From Streptomyces sp. CB02366 (GTDB taxonomy: Bacteria; Actinomycetota; Actinomycetes; Streptomycetales; Streptomycetaceae), in NCBI RefSeq assembly GCF_001905905.1, contig NZ_LIVT01000003.1, forward strand, positions 248,001 to 312,000: a stretch of 64,000 nucleotides of DNA. Reading direction: 5' to 3'. Of this stretch, positions 35,057 to 44,091 are shown one piece after another. Made by a program: the position numbers and the translations under genes. Numbering within the stretch: the first letter of the stretch is position 1; every line of letters begins with the position of its first letter. Below the pieces are notes generated by a model. It worked only from the letters and a program-made list of their open reading frames with translations. It made no database searches and was not told where the DNA came from.

Positions 35057-36973
35057 TCAGTCGCGCGCGGGCTCCACGGCGCGGCTCTCGAAGCGGCCGT
35101 CGAGCTTGGCCACCAGGCCGGTGACCTGCCGGGCGATGTCCGGCGCGGTCAGTCCGATCTCGGCCATGACCTCGCCGCGCGAGGCGTGGTCCAGGAAGAC
35201 CGGCGGGATGCCGAAGTCACGCAGCGGTACGTCGACGCCGGCGTCGCGCAGGGCCTGGGCGACGGCGGATCCGACGCCTCCGGCGCGGCTGTTGTCCTCG
35301 ACCGTGACGACGACCCGGTGGCGCTCGGCGAGCGGGGCGAGCGCCTCGTCGACGGGCTTGACCCAGCGGGGGTCGACGACGGTGCTGGAGATGCCCTGGG
35401 CGTCCAGCAGATCGGCGATCTCCAGGCACATCGGGGCGAGCGCCCCGACCGAGACGACCAGCACGTCCGGCCGGGCGTCGGCCTTCGGCTCGCGCAGGAC
35501 GTCCATGCCGCCCACCTTGCCGACCGCCTTGACGGCCGGGCCGACCGCGCCCTTGGAGAAGCGGACCACGGTGGGGGCGTCCTCCACGGCGACGGCCTCG
35601 CGCAGCTGGGCGCGGACCTGGTCGGCGTCGCGCGGGGCGGCGATCCGCAGGCCGGGCACGCACTGGAGGATCGACATGTCCCACATGCCGTTGTGCGAGG
35701 CGCCGTCCGTGCCGGTGATGCCGGCCCGGTCCAGGACGAAGGTCACCCCGCACTTGTGGAGGGCGACGTCCATCAGGACCTGGTCGAAGGCGCGGTTGAG
35801 GAAGGTGGCGTAGACCGCGAAGACCGGGTGGAGGCCGCCGGTGGCGAGGCCGGCCGCGGAGACCGCGCCGTGCTGCTCGGCGATGCCGACGTCGTAGATC
35901 CGGTCGGGGAAGGCCGCCTCGAACTTGCCGAGGCCGACCGGCTGGAGCATGGCCGCGGTGATCGCGACGATGTCCTCGCGCTCCTCGCCGAGCTTGACCA
36001 TCTCCTCGCCGAAGACGGAGGTCCAGTCGAGGCCGGAGGTGGAGATCGGCAGCCCGGTGTCCGGGTGGATCTTGCCGACCGCGTGGAAGCGGTCCGCCTC
36101 GTCCTCCAGGGCCGGGGTGTAGCCGCGGCCCTTCTCGGTGAGGCAGTGCACGATGACCGGGCCGCCGAAGCGCTTGGCACGGTGGAGGGCGGACTCCAGC
36201 GCCTCGATGTCGTGGCCGTCGATGGGGCCGACGTACTTCAGGCCGAGGTCCTCGAACATGCCCTGCGGGGCGATGAAGTCCTTGAGGCCCTTCTTGGCGC
36301 CGTGCAGGGTGTCGTACAACGGGCGGCCGACGACCGGCGTGCGCTCCAGGAGGTCCTTGCCGCGGGCCAGGAACCGCTCGTAGCCGTCGGTCGTACGGAG
36401 CGTGGCCAGGTGGTTGGCGAGGCCGCCGATGGTCGGGGCGTAGGAGCGCTCGTTGTCGTTGACGACGATGACGAGGGGGCGGTCCTTGGCGGCGGCGATG
36501 TTGTTCAGCGCCTCCCAGGCCATACCGCCGGTGAGCGCCCCGTCACCGATGACCGCGACGACGTGGTCGTCCTTCTTCAGGACCTCGTTCGCCTTGGCCA
36601 TGCCGTCGGCCCAGCCGAGGACGCCGGAGGCGTGGCTGTTCTCGATGACGTCGTGGTCGGACTCGGCGCGGGAGGGGTAGCCGGAGAGGCCGCCCTTGCT
36701 CTTGAGCCGGGAGAAGTCCTGGCGGCCGGTGAGCAGCTTGTGCACGTAGGCCTGGTGGCCGGTGTCCCACAGGACCTTGTCCTTGGGCGACTCGAAGACG
36801 CGGTGCAGGGCGATCGTGAGCTCGACCACGCCCAGGTTGGGCCCGAGGTGTCCGCCGGTCTTGGACACCGCGTCCACCAGGAAGGTGCGGATCTCCTCCG
36901 CGAGCCGGTCCAGCTCACCGAGGCTGAGCCGGTCCAGGTCGCGCGGTCCCTTGATGCGGGTCAGCAGATCCAC
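35057..36973 (-). CDS. dxs: 1-deoxy-D-xylulose-5-phosphate synthase
   Basis: The 638-residue thiamine-diphosphate enzyme joins pyruvate and glyceraldehyde 3-phosphate at the start of the non-mevalonate isoprenoid pathway. Landmarks are [35 protein letters not shown], the ThDP/Mg motif [29 protein letters not shown], the second-half pyrimidine-binding Glu in [18 protein letters not shown], and [18 protein letters not shown]. Length is normal. The GTG at 36973 follows AAGGAGG at five bases, which overrules the much longer open frame upstream. Streptomycetes often carry two dxs copies; this one sits where I recall SCO6013. It is separated from xylH by about 165 bases. Confidence 0.95.
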   Translation of the reverse strand: MDLLTRIKGPRDLDRLSLGELDRLAEEIRTFLVDAVSKTGGHLGPNLGVVELTIALHRVFESPKDKVLWDTGHQAYVHKLLTGRQDFSRLKSKGGLSGYPSRAESDHDVIENSHASGVLGWADGMAKANEVLKKDDHVVAVIGDGALTGGMAWEALNNIAAAKDRPLVIVVNDNERSYAPTIGGLANHLATLRTTDGYERFLARGKDLLERTPVVGRPLYDTLHGAKKGLKDFIAPQGMFEDLGLKYVGPIDGHDIEALESALHRAKRFGGPVIVHCLTEKGRGYTPALEDEADRFHAVGKIHPDTGLPISTSGLDWTSVFGEEMVKLGEEREDIVAITAAMLQPVGLGKFEAAFPDRIYDVGIAEQHGAVSAAGLATGGLHPVFAVYATFLNRAFDQVLMDVALHKCGVTFVLDRAGITGTDGASHNGMWDMSILQCVPGLRIAAPRDADQVRAQLREAVAVEDAPTVVRFSKGAVGPAVKAVGKVGGMDVLREPKADARPDVLVVSVGALAPMCLEIADLLDAQGISSTVVDPRWVKPVDEALAPLAERHRVVVTVEDNSRAGGVGSAVAQALRDAGVDVPLRDFGIPPVFLDHASRGEVMAEIGLTAPDIARQVTGLVAKLDGRFESRAVEPARD

Positions 36974-37140
36974 CCGTGCCTCCTTGCGTTTGAGCTGATC
37001 GAGCGTGCGTGCCGATCCGATGAGTCTAATGTTCCGCTCGCGGGAGTGGGCAGCGGGCGGTCCGGTTCGTAGCGATACCCGGACACGCGCGGGCGCCCGG
37101 CGACCCCTCGGGGGCACCGGGCGCCTTCGCGGATGTGCGG

Positions 37141-38454
37141 TCAGGCGCGACCCGCGGTCTTCTGGGTCTTCCGGGTGACGGAGTCGATGACCACCGTGGC
37201 CAGGAGCACGGCGCCGGTGACCATGTACTGGATCGGCGTGGCGATGCCCTCCAGCGACAGTCCGTACTGGATGGAGACGATCACCATGACGCCCAGCAGG
37301 GCGTTCCAGGTGCGGCCCCGGCCGCCGAAGAGGCTGGTGCCGCCGATGACGGCCGCCGCGATGACGTTCATCAGGAGGTCGCCGGTGCCGGAGCCCTGGT
37401 TGGCCGCCGCGATCTTGGAGGCCCAGAACAGGCCGCCGATCGCCGCGAAGGTCCCCGCGATGGAGAAGACGGAGATCCGGATCGCGGTGACGTTGATGCC
37501 GGCCCGGCGGGACGCCTCGACGCTGCCGCCGAGCGCGAAGATCTTCCGCCCGTAGGCCGTGCGGCGGAGCAGGAAGTCCGTGCCGACCAGGACGATCAGG
37601 AAGAGGACCAGGGCGAGCGGCAGGCCGCGGTACTGGTTGAACATGTAAGCGGCGGCGAAGGCGAACACCGCGAGGACGGCGGTGCGCACGACGATGTCCG
37701 CCAGCGGCCGGGCCGGGATGCCGGCGGCCTCGCGGCGGCGGGTGTCCAGGAAGGCGGCGGCGAAGTAGCCGACGACCGCGACGGCGGCGAGCCCGTAGGC
37801 GGCGGCGACGTCGGAGAAGTAGTACGTGGTCAGCTTGCCGACCACGCCCTCGCCGTCCAGGTTGATCGTGCCGGAGTCGCCGAGCAGCTGGAGCATGAAG
37901 CCGAGCCAGAACAGCAGGCCGGCCAGGGTGACGGCGAAGGCGGGGGCCCCGATCCGGGCGAAGAAGAAGCCGTGGATCGCGCCGATCACCGCGCCGCTGA
38001 CGACGGCGACGAGGATCGCCAGCCATTCGTTCATGCCCTGGGTGACGCTGAGCACCGCGACGAGGGCGCCGGAGACGCCGGAGACGGAGCCGACCGAGAG
38101 GTCGATCTCGCCGAGCAGCAGGACGAAGATGATGCCGACGGCCATCATGCCGGTGGCGACCATCGTGGTGGCGATGTCGCTGATGTTCTTCGCGGAGAGG
38201 AATTCGGAGTTCAGGCTCTGGAAGACGATCGCGATGATCGCGAGGCCGATGACGACCGGGATGGAACCCAGGTCGCCGCCGCTGATCTTGCGCTTGAACT
38301 CGGTGACGTACCCGGCGAAGCCCTGCTCGCGGATGAGCAGGCGGGGGTCGACGACGGTGGCGGCGCCCTCGGCCGCGTCCGGGTTGCCGACCGGCGGGGC
38401 GTCCGCCGGGGCTGCGCCCTTGTCGAGCGAGGGGGCGGACTTGTCGGTGGTCAC
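37141..38454 (-). CDS. xylH: Xylose-type ABC transporter permease
   Basis: The 437-residue permease of the RbsC/XylH family has about ten membrane helices. Characteristic stretches are [20 protein letters not shown], the EAA-like loop [16 protein letters not shown], and [20 protein letters not shown] near the end. It imports a sugar, most likely xylose, with the ATPase XylG and binding protein XylF. The GTG start overlaps the xylG stop (GTGA), so the two are translationally coupled. The gene order F-G-H followed by dxs, and the ROK regulator upstream, matches the S. coelicolor xylose operon (SCO6009-SCO6011). It is 40-60 residues longer than ribose-type permeases because of an N-terminal cytoplasmic extension. 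Confidence 0.9.
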   Translation of the reverse strand: MTTDKSAPSLDKGAAPADAPPVGNPDAAEGAATVVDPRLLIREQGFAGYVTEFKRKISGGDLGSIPVVIGLAIIAIVFQSLNSEFLSAKNISDIATTMVATGMMAVGIIFVLLLGEIDLSVGSVSGVSGALVAVLSVTQGMNEWLAILVAVVSGAVIGAIHGFFFARIGAPAFAVTLAGLLFWLGFMLQLLGDSGTINLDGEGVVGKLTTYYFSDVAAAYGLAAVAVVGYFAAAFLDTRRREAAGIPARPLADIVVRTAVLAVFAFAAAYMFNQYRGLPLALVLFLIVLVGTDFLLRRTAYGRKIFALGGSVEASRRAGINVTAIRISVFSIAGTFAAIGGLFWASKIAAANQGSGTGDLLMNVIAAAVIGGTSLFGGRGRTWNALLGVMVIVSIQYGLSLEGIATPIQYMVTGAVLLATVVIDSVTRKTQKTAGRA

Positions 38455-39230
38455 TTGGAAACCTCCGCGTTGCGCGCCGCACGTCGGGTCACGGCGTTGT
38501 CCGTGGCGCCCGTGATGGCGGAGATGATCTCTTCCTGGGAGGTGGTCTTCACGTCGAAGACCCCGTTGTTCCGGCCCAGCCGGAGCACCGCGACCTTGTC
38601 CGCGACGGCCTTCACATCGGCCATGTTGTGGCTGATGAGGATGACCGCGTGGCCGCGCTCGCGCAGCCGCTCGACGAGGTCGAGGACCTGGGCGGTCTGC
38701 TCGACGCCGAGGGCGGCGGTCGGCTCGTCGAGGATGACGAGCTTGGGCTCGCCGAGCATCGACCGGGCGATCGCCACGGTCTGGCGCTGGCCGCCGGAGA
38801 GCGAGGCGATCGGGATGCGGACGCTCGGGATGCGGATGGAGAGCGTGGAGAGCAGCTCCCGGGAGCGGCGCTCCATCTCCACCTCGTCCAGGACGCCGAA
38901 CCGGCGCAGCTCACGGCCGAGGTAGAGGTTGCCGACGACGTCGATGTTGTCGCACAGCGCGAGGTCCTGGTAGACGGTCGCGACGCCGAGGTTCTGGGAG
39001 TCGTGCGGCTTGTTGATCTGCACGGTCCGGCCTTCCCACTCGATGACGCCGTCATCGATGGGGTGCACTCCGGCGATCGTCTTGACCAGCGTTGACTTGC
39101 CGGCGCCGTTGTCGCCGACCAGGGCGACCACCTCGCCGGCGTGGACCTCAAGCTCTACATCGGTGAGTACCTGGACGGCACCGAAGCGCTTGGAGACCCC
39201 TCGCAACGCCAGCACGGGCGTAGCGGACAC
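38451..39230 (-). CDS. xylG: Xylose-type ABC transporter ATPase (single domain)
   Basis: The 259-residue ABC ATPase has Walker [10 protein letters not shown], the signature [14 protein letters not shown] and Walker [14 protein letters not shown], followed by the H-loop in LISHNMADV. It powers sugar uptake with XylF and XylH. Many XylG/MglA/RbsA proteins have two fused ATPase domains (about 500 residues); this one has only one, so it must dimerise. The GTG at 39230 is favoured because GAAGGAG ends nine bases upstream; the ATG at 39239 would directly abut that site. The gene is coupled to xylH by a four-base overlap and lies 300 bases after xylF, with a strong hairpin in the gap. Confidence 0.9.
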   Translation of the reverse strand: MSATPVLALRGVSKRFGAVQVLTDVELEVHAGEVVALVGDNGAGKSTLVKTIAGVHPIDDGVIEWEGRTVQINKPHDSQNLGVATVYQDLALCDNIDVVGNLYLGRELRRFGVLDEVEMERRSRELLSTLSIRIPSVRIPIASLSGGQRQTVAIARSMLGEPKLVILDEPTAALGVEQTAQVLDLVERLRERGHAVILISHNMADVKAVADKVAVLRLGRNNGVFDVKTTSQEEIISAITGATDNAVTRRAARNAEVSK

Positions 39231-39533
39231 ATGAACCATCTCCTTCGCCGCCTGACCGGCGGGGATGCCGCGCCCGGGGGAAGGCGCGGCGGTGTCGAGC
39301 AGAAGGGATACGCGAAAAGCGGGGAAGCGTTCCGTCCGGCGCCCCGCCCGGTAGCGGGACGGTTGGTGTGCGGGGCGCCGGACAGGCTTCGTGGCGCGTG
39401 CGGGGCCGGCGGACCGGGCGCACGCGCGGACGGTGGGCCGCCCGGTCCCCGCGCGGGGACCGGGTGGCGGTGGAGCGGGCGGGGCCGGGCCGCTCGGGGG
39501 TGGGCCCGGCCTCCGGGGCGCTGCTCCCGGGGG
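39231..39533. other. xylF-xylG intergenic region
   Basis: About 300 bases without a gene. It contains the long hairpin at 39437-39468 near its xylF end and the xylG ribosome-binding site (39240-39246). No second promoter is convincing. Confidence 0.6.
39437..39468 (-). terminator. Long palindromic hairpin between xylF and xylG
   Basis: The 24 bases 39441-39464 are a perfect palindrome (CCCGGTCCCCGC then GCGGGGACCGGG), extended outward by a G-T pair and three more pairs. It is about 65 bases after the xylF stop. In transporter operons such hairpins reduce read-through and protect the 3' end of the binding-protein mRNA. Confidence 0.75.
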
Positions 39534-40646
39534 CTACTTCAGACCGATCTTGTCGCAGGCGGCCTTGTACTTGGCCGAGCAGATCTCGTCCAGGGTCCAG
39601 ATGCCGTCCTTGACGACGGTGTCCTTGATGTTGTCCTTGGTCAGGGAGACGACCGGGACGAGGACCGTCGGGATGCCCTTGGTGGTGGCGCTGTCGACCT
39701 TCGAGGTGGCGATGGAGTCGAGCTTCTCGCCCTTGGCGAGCGCGACGGCCATCTCGGCGGCGACGATGCCCTCGGCCGGGTAGGACTTGTAGACGCTCAT
39801 GAACTGCTCACCGGAGACGATGCGCTGAACACCCGCCAGCTCGGCGTCCTGGCCGGTGACCGGCGGGAGCGGGGAGATGCCGGCGCCCTTGAGCGCGGTG
39901 ATGATGCCGCCCGCCATGCCGTCGTTGGCCGAGTAGACGCCGTCGATCTTGTCCTTGCCGAGAGCCGTGATCGCCGCCTCCATGTTGGCGTTGGCGTTCT
40001 CCGGCTTCCACTCCTTGGTGTCGTACTCCTTGCCGTACTTCACCTTGCCGTCGAGGACGGACTTGGCGCCCTTCTTGAAGAGCGCGGCGTTCGGGTCGGT
40101 GATCGCGCCGTTCATCATCACGATCGTGCCGCCGTCGGCCTTGTCGCCCAGGGCCTCCAGCAGGGCGGTGCCCTGCGCCCGGCCGACCTCTTCGTTGTCG
40201 AAGGAGGTGTAGGCGTCGATGGGGCCCTCGGCCAGGCGGTCGAAGGCGACGACCGGAATGCCCGCGTCCTTGGCCTTCTTGACGCTGTTGGCGATCGCCT
40301 TGGAGTCCACGGCGCCCACGATGAGCGCGTCGACCTTGTTGGTGATCATGGTGTCGACCTGCTGCGCCTGCGTGTTCGCGTCCTGCTTGGCGTTGGCGTA
40401 GGTGACCTTCGCCTTGCCGCCGGTGAGCTCGCCGACCTTCTTCTCGATGATCGGCCGGTCGAACTTCTCGTAGCGGGCCGTCTGGTTCTCGGGGAGGAGC
40501 AGACCTATCTTCAGGTCGTCGCCCTTCTTCTCCGAGCCTCCTTCGGCCTTGTCGCCGGACTCCTTGGCGCTCCCGCAAGCGGCCAGCGAGATCGCCATGG
40601 TGGTGGCGGCAACGGCGACGGCGGCACGACGCATACGCGTGTTCAT
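39534..40646 (-). CDS. xylF: Xylose-type ABC transporter substrate-binding lipoprotein
   Basis: The 370-residue periplasmic-binding-protein-like lipoprotein has the signal MRRAAVAVAATTMAISLAAC with its lipobox at Cys24. The mature part is a type-I sugar-binding fold (LKIGLLLPENQTARYEKFDR, VDALIVGAVDSKAI, PVVAFDRLAEG, GVYSANDGMAGGIITALKGA, PVTGQDAELAGVQRIVSGEQ) closest in wording to the xylose/ribose group. It is anchored outside the membrane and delivers sugar to XylGH. GGGAGG eight bases upstream supports the ATG at 40646. The promoter region contains an inverted repeat at 40721-40739 that may be the ROK regulator site. It is the first gene of xylFGH. Confidence 0.92.
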   Translation of the reverse strand: MNTRMRRAAVAVAATTMAISLAACGSAKESGDKAEGGSEKKGDDLKIGLLLPENQTARYEKFDRPIIEKKVGELTGGKAKVTYANAKQDANTQAQQVDTMITNKVDALIVGAVDSKAIANSVKKAKDAGIPVVAFDRLAEGPIDAYTSFDNEEVGRAQGTALLEALGDKADGGTIVMMNGAITDPNAALFKKGAKSVLDGKVKYGKEYDTKEWKPENANANMEAAITALGKDKIDGVYSANDGMAGGIITALKGAGISPLPPVTGQDAELAGVQRIVSGEQFMSVYKSYPAEGIVAAEMAVALAKGEKLDSIATSKVDSATTKGIPTVLVPVVSLTKDNIKDTVVKDGIWTLDEICSAKYKAACDKIGLK

Positions 40647-40720
40647 TCTCGAACCTCCCTGACGAGGCCGCGACGTTGCGGCCGAGGTGGCTGGAAGTCA
40701 ACTCGGCCGCAGCGTCAGCG

Positions 40721-40739
40721 TCAAGGAGTAAATCCTTAA
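40721..40739. promoter_or_regulatory. Inverted repeat upstream of xylF (candidate ROK operator)
   Basis: TCAAGGA-GTAAA-TCCTTAA is an inverted repeat with seven-base arms and one mismatch, 75 bases upstream of xylF and in the gap after the ROK gene. A TTGACG hexamer (minus strand) overlaps one arm, as expected of an operator. Binding by Rok7B7 is inferred from position. Confidence 0.5.
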
Positions 40740-40766
40740 CGAGATGACAACGGTGCCATTCGTTAT

Positions 40767-41966
40767 CTAAGTGAAGGCAGGAGTCGCCATCGGGAGCGTG
40801 CTCTCCAAAAGGGTCGAATCCCCCATCTCGCTCAGCACCAGGGCGAGCGCGCCCAACACCTCGGCCCGGCCGCCGAGCGCTCCGGGGAGAACCGACAACT
40901 GCCGGGCGGCGCTGGGGATCGCGTACCGCGACACGGAGTCCCGTATGGGGCCCAGGACCAGCTCCCCGGCCTCCGCCAGCGAGCCGCCGAGCACCACCCG
41001 GCTGGGGTTGAGCAGATTGCACAGGTTGGCGACGCCGCTGCCGATGTGCCGGCCCACGTCGCCGATCACCCGGCGGCACCCCGGATCGCCCTCGCGGGCC
41101 AGCTGGACGACCCGCTCCATGGTGAGCCCGGGGCCGTGGCTGGGCTGGAGCAGCGGCAGGACGTACCGCGCGGCGGTGAAGGTTTCCAGGCAGCCGCGGT
41201 TGCCGCACCGGCAGACCGGGCCCGACTCGTCGAGCGTGATGTGCCCGATCTCGCCGGCGGTGCCGCCGGGGCCCCGGTAGATGGTGCCGTCGATCACCAG
41301 GCCGGCGCCGACGCCGCTGGCCACCTTGATGTACGCGAGGTCCTTGACGCCCCGCCCGCTCCCCCAGACCAGCTCCCCCAGCGCCCCGAGGTTGGCGTCG
41401 TTGTCGACGTACACGGGCACGCCGAGGCGGCCGGACAGCTCCTCGCTGGGGTTGATGCCCGTCCAGCCCGGCAGGATCGAGGTGGAGCCCAGCGTGCCGG
41501 ACTCGACGTCGATGGGGCCCGGCACGCCGAGGCCGATCCCGATCACCTTGTCCGGTCCGATGCCGGTGGCCTCGATCAGCCGCTTGACCAGCACCTCGGC
41601 CCGGTCGAACCCCTCGGCGGACGAGGCGTCGACGTCCAGCGGCTCGGCCTCCTCGGCGAGCACCTGGTGGGCGAGGTTGCCGACGGCGACGCGCAGGTGC
41701 GTATGGCCGAAGTCGACGCCGATGACGATGCCCGCGTCGCCGCTGAGGGAGACGCTGCGCGCCCGCCTGCCGCCCGCGGACGTGGGCGTGACGTCGACCG
41801 TTCCGCCGTCCTTCAGCTCCCGGACGATATTGGAGACCGTGGCCGCGGAGAGCCCGGTGCTCCGGGCGATCTCCGCCTGGGTGAGCGATCCCGCCATCCG
41901 TACGGCGCGCACGACCCGCTCCAGATTGGCCCTGTGCAGCGATGTCTGCGACCCGGGAGTCTCCAT
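40767..41966 (-). CDS. rok7B7: ROK family regulator Rok7B7
   Basis: The 399-residue regulator has an N-terminal winged helix (about 10-65: SLTQAEIARSTGLSAATVSN) and a ROK sugar-kinase-like domain with DFGHTHLRVAVG (phosphate loop), GIGLGVPGPID, VYVDNDANLGALGE and the ROK zinc motif with cysteines in CRCGNRGCLE. The arrangement next to xylFGH and the sequence fit Rok7B7 (SCO6008), which in S. coelicolor controls xylose transport and affects carbon catabolite repression and antibiotic timing. The ATG at 41966 is taken; a GTG at 41978 in the same frame is possible but overlaps the AGGAG site. It lies between two sugar-transport operons, both transcribed in the same direction. Confidence 0.9.
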   Translation of the reverse strand: METPGSQTSLHRANLERVVRAVRMAGSLTQAEIARSTGLSAATVSNIVRELKDGGTVDVTPTSAGGRRARSVSLSGDAGIVIGVDFGHTHLRVAVGNLAHQVLAEEAEPLDVDASSAEGFDRAEVLVKRLIEATGIGPDKVIGIGLGVPGPIDVESGTLGSTSILPGWTGINPSEELSGRLGVPVYVDNDANLGALGELVWGSGRGVKDLAYIKVASGVGAGLVIDGTIYRGPGGTAGEIGHITLDESGPVCRCGNRGCLETFTAARYVLPLLQPSHGPGLTMERVVQLAREGDPGCRRVIGDVGRHIGSGVANLCNLLNPSRVVLGGSLAEAGELVLGPIRDSVSRYAIPSAARQLSVLPGALGGRAEVLGALALVLSEMGDSTLLESTLPMATPAFT

Positions 41967-42119
41967 CGACTCATCCACTCCTGCCCTTGGCGGGCGGCCC
42001 GTGAGGACCGCCCCGGCCGGGGCCGCAGCGACGAGACCCCGGCTTCCTCCAACATGTGAACCCTAAGCTGACCTTTCGGGGGTGCCTCCCGTCAAGACCT
42101 GAGCACCGGCACACCGACG

Positions 42120-42166
42120 ACGGCCCGGCGCCCCGGCGGAGGGACTCCGCCGGGGCACCGGGCCGT
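42120..42166 (-). terminator. Terminator after ngcEFG
   Basis: ACGGCCCGG-C-GCCCCGGCGGAG pairs with CTCCGCCGGGGC-A-CCGGGCCGT around a three-base loop, giving about 21 pairs with one mismatch. It starts 15 bases past the ngcG stop on the minus strand. Confidence 0.9.
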
Positions 42167-42180
42167 ACGTGGAACGAGGG

Positions 42181-43122
42181 CTACTTCAGGGCGCCCGCCG
42201 TCAGGCCGGAGACGACCTGGCGCTGGAAGACGATGTACGCCGCCAGCACGGGCAGCATCGCGATCACCAGGCCGGCGAAGAGGCCGGAGTAGTCGCCCTT
42301 GTAGCCCTGGCTCGCGGCCAGCTCCACCAGGCCCTGGGCCAGCACCCGCTTCTCCGGGTCGGTGTTCAGCACCGTCGGCAGCATGTACTGGTTCCACTGC
42401 CCCAGGAAGTTGAAGATCCCCACGCTGATCAGGCCGGGCTTGGCCATCGGCAGCATGACCTGGAAGAACGTCCGGGTGTGCGAGGCCCCGTCGATGATCG
42501 ACGCCTCCGCCACCGAGGTCGGCAGCGTACGGAAGAACGAGGTCAGGAAGAACACCGTGAAGGGCAGCGAGTACGCGATGTACACGGCGATCAGGCCGTG
42601 GATCGTGTTCAGCAGCCCCATGTTGTCCATGACGTAGAACAGCGGGACCAGCGCCAGCATGATCGGGAAGCTCATGCCGCCGACGAACAGGAAGTAGATG
42701 AACCGGTTGCCCGGGAACTCGAAGCGGGCCAGCACATAGGCGGCCATGGAGCCGAGCACCAGGGTGCCGACGAGCGAACCGCCCACCACCAGGACGGTGT
42801 TCAGGAAGTACTCGCTCATGTGGGCCTGGCTCCAGGCCCGGCCCCAACTGTCGAAGTTCAGCGAACTGGGCAGCGACCACGGGGTGTTGAAGATGTCCGA
42901 GTCGGTCTTGAACGAGGACATCACCGCCCAGAACAGCGGCAGGACGACCATGATCGCCCACAGGACGAGCATCCCGTGCGAGAAGACGTTGAGGACGTGG
43001 CCCTCGCTGCTCTTGACGGGGCCCGAGGAGCCCTTGGAGACCGGGGCGGAGCGCTGGACCGGGACCTCGGCCGTGCCGGCGCCGGACGGGGGCCCGGAGG
43101 GAGGGGTGTCAGTGGTCTTCAT
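42181..43122 (-). CDS. ngcG: Carbohydrate ABC transporter permease (MalG type)
   Basis: The 313-residue inner-membrane permease has six predicted helices after a Pro/Gly-rich cytoplasmic start of about 45 residues. The EAA loop reads VAEASIIDGASHTRTFFQVM. With NgcF it forms the channel for the sugar delivered by NgcE. The start overlaps the ngcF stop by one base (TGATG), so the two permeases are coupled. The order binding protein, MalF-type, MalG-type and the lack of an ATPase gene are typical of streptomycete CUT1 systems, which share the MsiK ATPase encoded elsewhere. The symbol rests on locus position and on resemblance to the N-acetylglucosamine/chitobiose system. Confidence 0.88.
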   Translation of the reverse strand: MKTTDTPPSGPPSGAGTAEVPVQRSAPVSKGSSGPVKSSEGHVLNVFSHGMLVLWAIMVVLPLFWAVMSSFKTDSDIFNTPWSLPSSLNFDSWGRAWSQAHMSEYFLNTVLVVGGSLVGTLVLGSMAAYVLARFEFPGNRFIYFLFVGGMSFPIMLALVPLFYVMDNMGLLNTIHGLIAVYIAYSLPFTVFFLTSFFRTLPTSVAEASIIDGASHTRTFFQVMLPMAKPGLISVGIFNFLGQWNQYMLPTVLNTDPEKRVLAQGLVELAASQGYKGDYSGLFAGLVIAMLPVLAAYIVFQRQVVSGLTAGALK

Positions 43123-44042
43123 CAGAACTCCAGCCGCTCGCGCCGGCCCACCCGCATGACGATGGCGGCGAACGCCAGGGTCACGAGGAGCAGGGCGACA
43201 CCGATCGTGGTCGCGTAGCCCGCCTGTCCGTCACGGAACGCCGCCTGGTAGACGTACAGCGGCAGGACGGTGGTCGAGTAGTCGGGCCCGCCGGGGCCGA
43301 CGCTCATGATGTGGACGATGGCGAAACCCTCGGCGCCGAGCGCCAGGATGCCCATGTAGACCCAGCCGGACTGGACCGTGTCCCACAGCAGGGGCAGCGT
43401 GATCCGGAAGAAGGTCGTGAAGCGGCTCGCCCCGTCCAGCAGGGCGGCTTCGTAGAAGTCCTTGGGGATGGAGGCCATGCCGGCGGAGAACAGCACCACG
43501 AAGAAGCCGGTCGTGCACCAGACGAGGACCGCCATGATGACCCACAGGGCCAGGTCCGGGTCGCCCAGCCAGGTCGGCACGTCGTCGAAGCCGACGGCCT
43601 TGAGGGTGCCGTTGATCATGCCCTGGGCCGGGTCGAAGGCGAACTGGAACAGGATGGCCACGATGGCGATCGAGAGCACCTGCGGGAAGAAGTACGCGAT
43701 CTTGTAGAAGCCCGAGCCCCGTACTCCGGCGATGGCGGCGCCCTTGCGGCGCCGCCCGCCCACGTTGAGCATGAAGGCGAAGAAGAGTGCGAGGCCCAGC
43801 GTCACCAGCGGCAGCAGAACGGCCAGCAGCACACTGTGCTGCAGCGATTTCCAGAAGATGTCGTCGTCGAGCATCTTGGTGTAGTTGTCGAACCCGACCA
43901 TCTTGAAGTCGGGGCTCAGACCCGTCCAGTCCGTGAACGAGTAGTAGATGGACTGGATGAAGGGCCAGATGACGAAGATGACGTACAACGCCATCGGAAC
44001 CACCAAGAACCCGACTATGAACCGGTATTTACCGTGTTGCAT
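43122..44042 (-). CDS. ngcF: Carbohydrate ABC transporter permease (MalF type)
   Basis: The 306-residue permease has six membrane helices (FIVGFLVVPMALYVIFVIWP first) and the EAA loop DFYEAALLDGASRFTTFFRI. It pairs with NgcG in a CUT1-type sugar importer. Its gene starts 49 bases after ngcE and ends in a one-base overlap with ngcG. The extended periplasmic loop seen in E. coli MalF is absent, as usual in Gram-positives. No ATPase gene is found next to it, so a shared MsiK-type ATPase is expected. In S. coelicolor the corresponding locus (SCO6005-SCO6007) takes up N,N'-diacetylchitobiose. Confidence 0.88.
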   Translation of the reverse strand: MQHGKYRFIVGFLVVPMALYVIFVIWPFIQSIYYSFTDWTGLSPDFKMVGFDNYTKMLDDDIFWKSLQHSVLLAVLLPLVTLGLALFFAFMLNVGGRRRKGAAIAGVRGSGFYKIAYFFPQVLSIAIVAILFQFAFDPAQGMINGTLKAVGFDDVPTWLGDPDLALWVIMAVLVWCTTGFFVVLFSAGMASIPKDFYEAALLDGASRFTTFFRITLPLLWDTVQSGWVYMGILALGAEGFAIVHIMSVGPGGPDYSTTVLPLYVYQAAFRDGQAGYATTIGVALLLVTLAFAAIVMRVGRRERLEF

Positions 44043-44091
44043 CGTTACCGACTCCGACCTTCCCGTGCTGCCCGCCGCTGGTGACGCGTGG

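Noticed and set aside
36974..37140. A possible small gene between dxs and xylH.
   Set aside because: No open frame with a ribosome-binding site; the region only shows a GC-rich stretch that may be a weak hairpin for xylH.
35057..38482. A single 1141-codon frame that would fuse dxs to upstream sequence.
   Set aside because: The upstream part is Arg/Pro-rich shadow of xylH; dxs has its own AAGGAGG and GTG at 36973.
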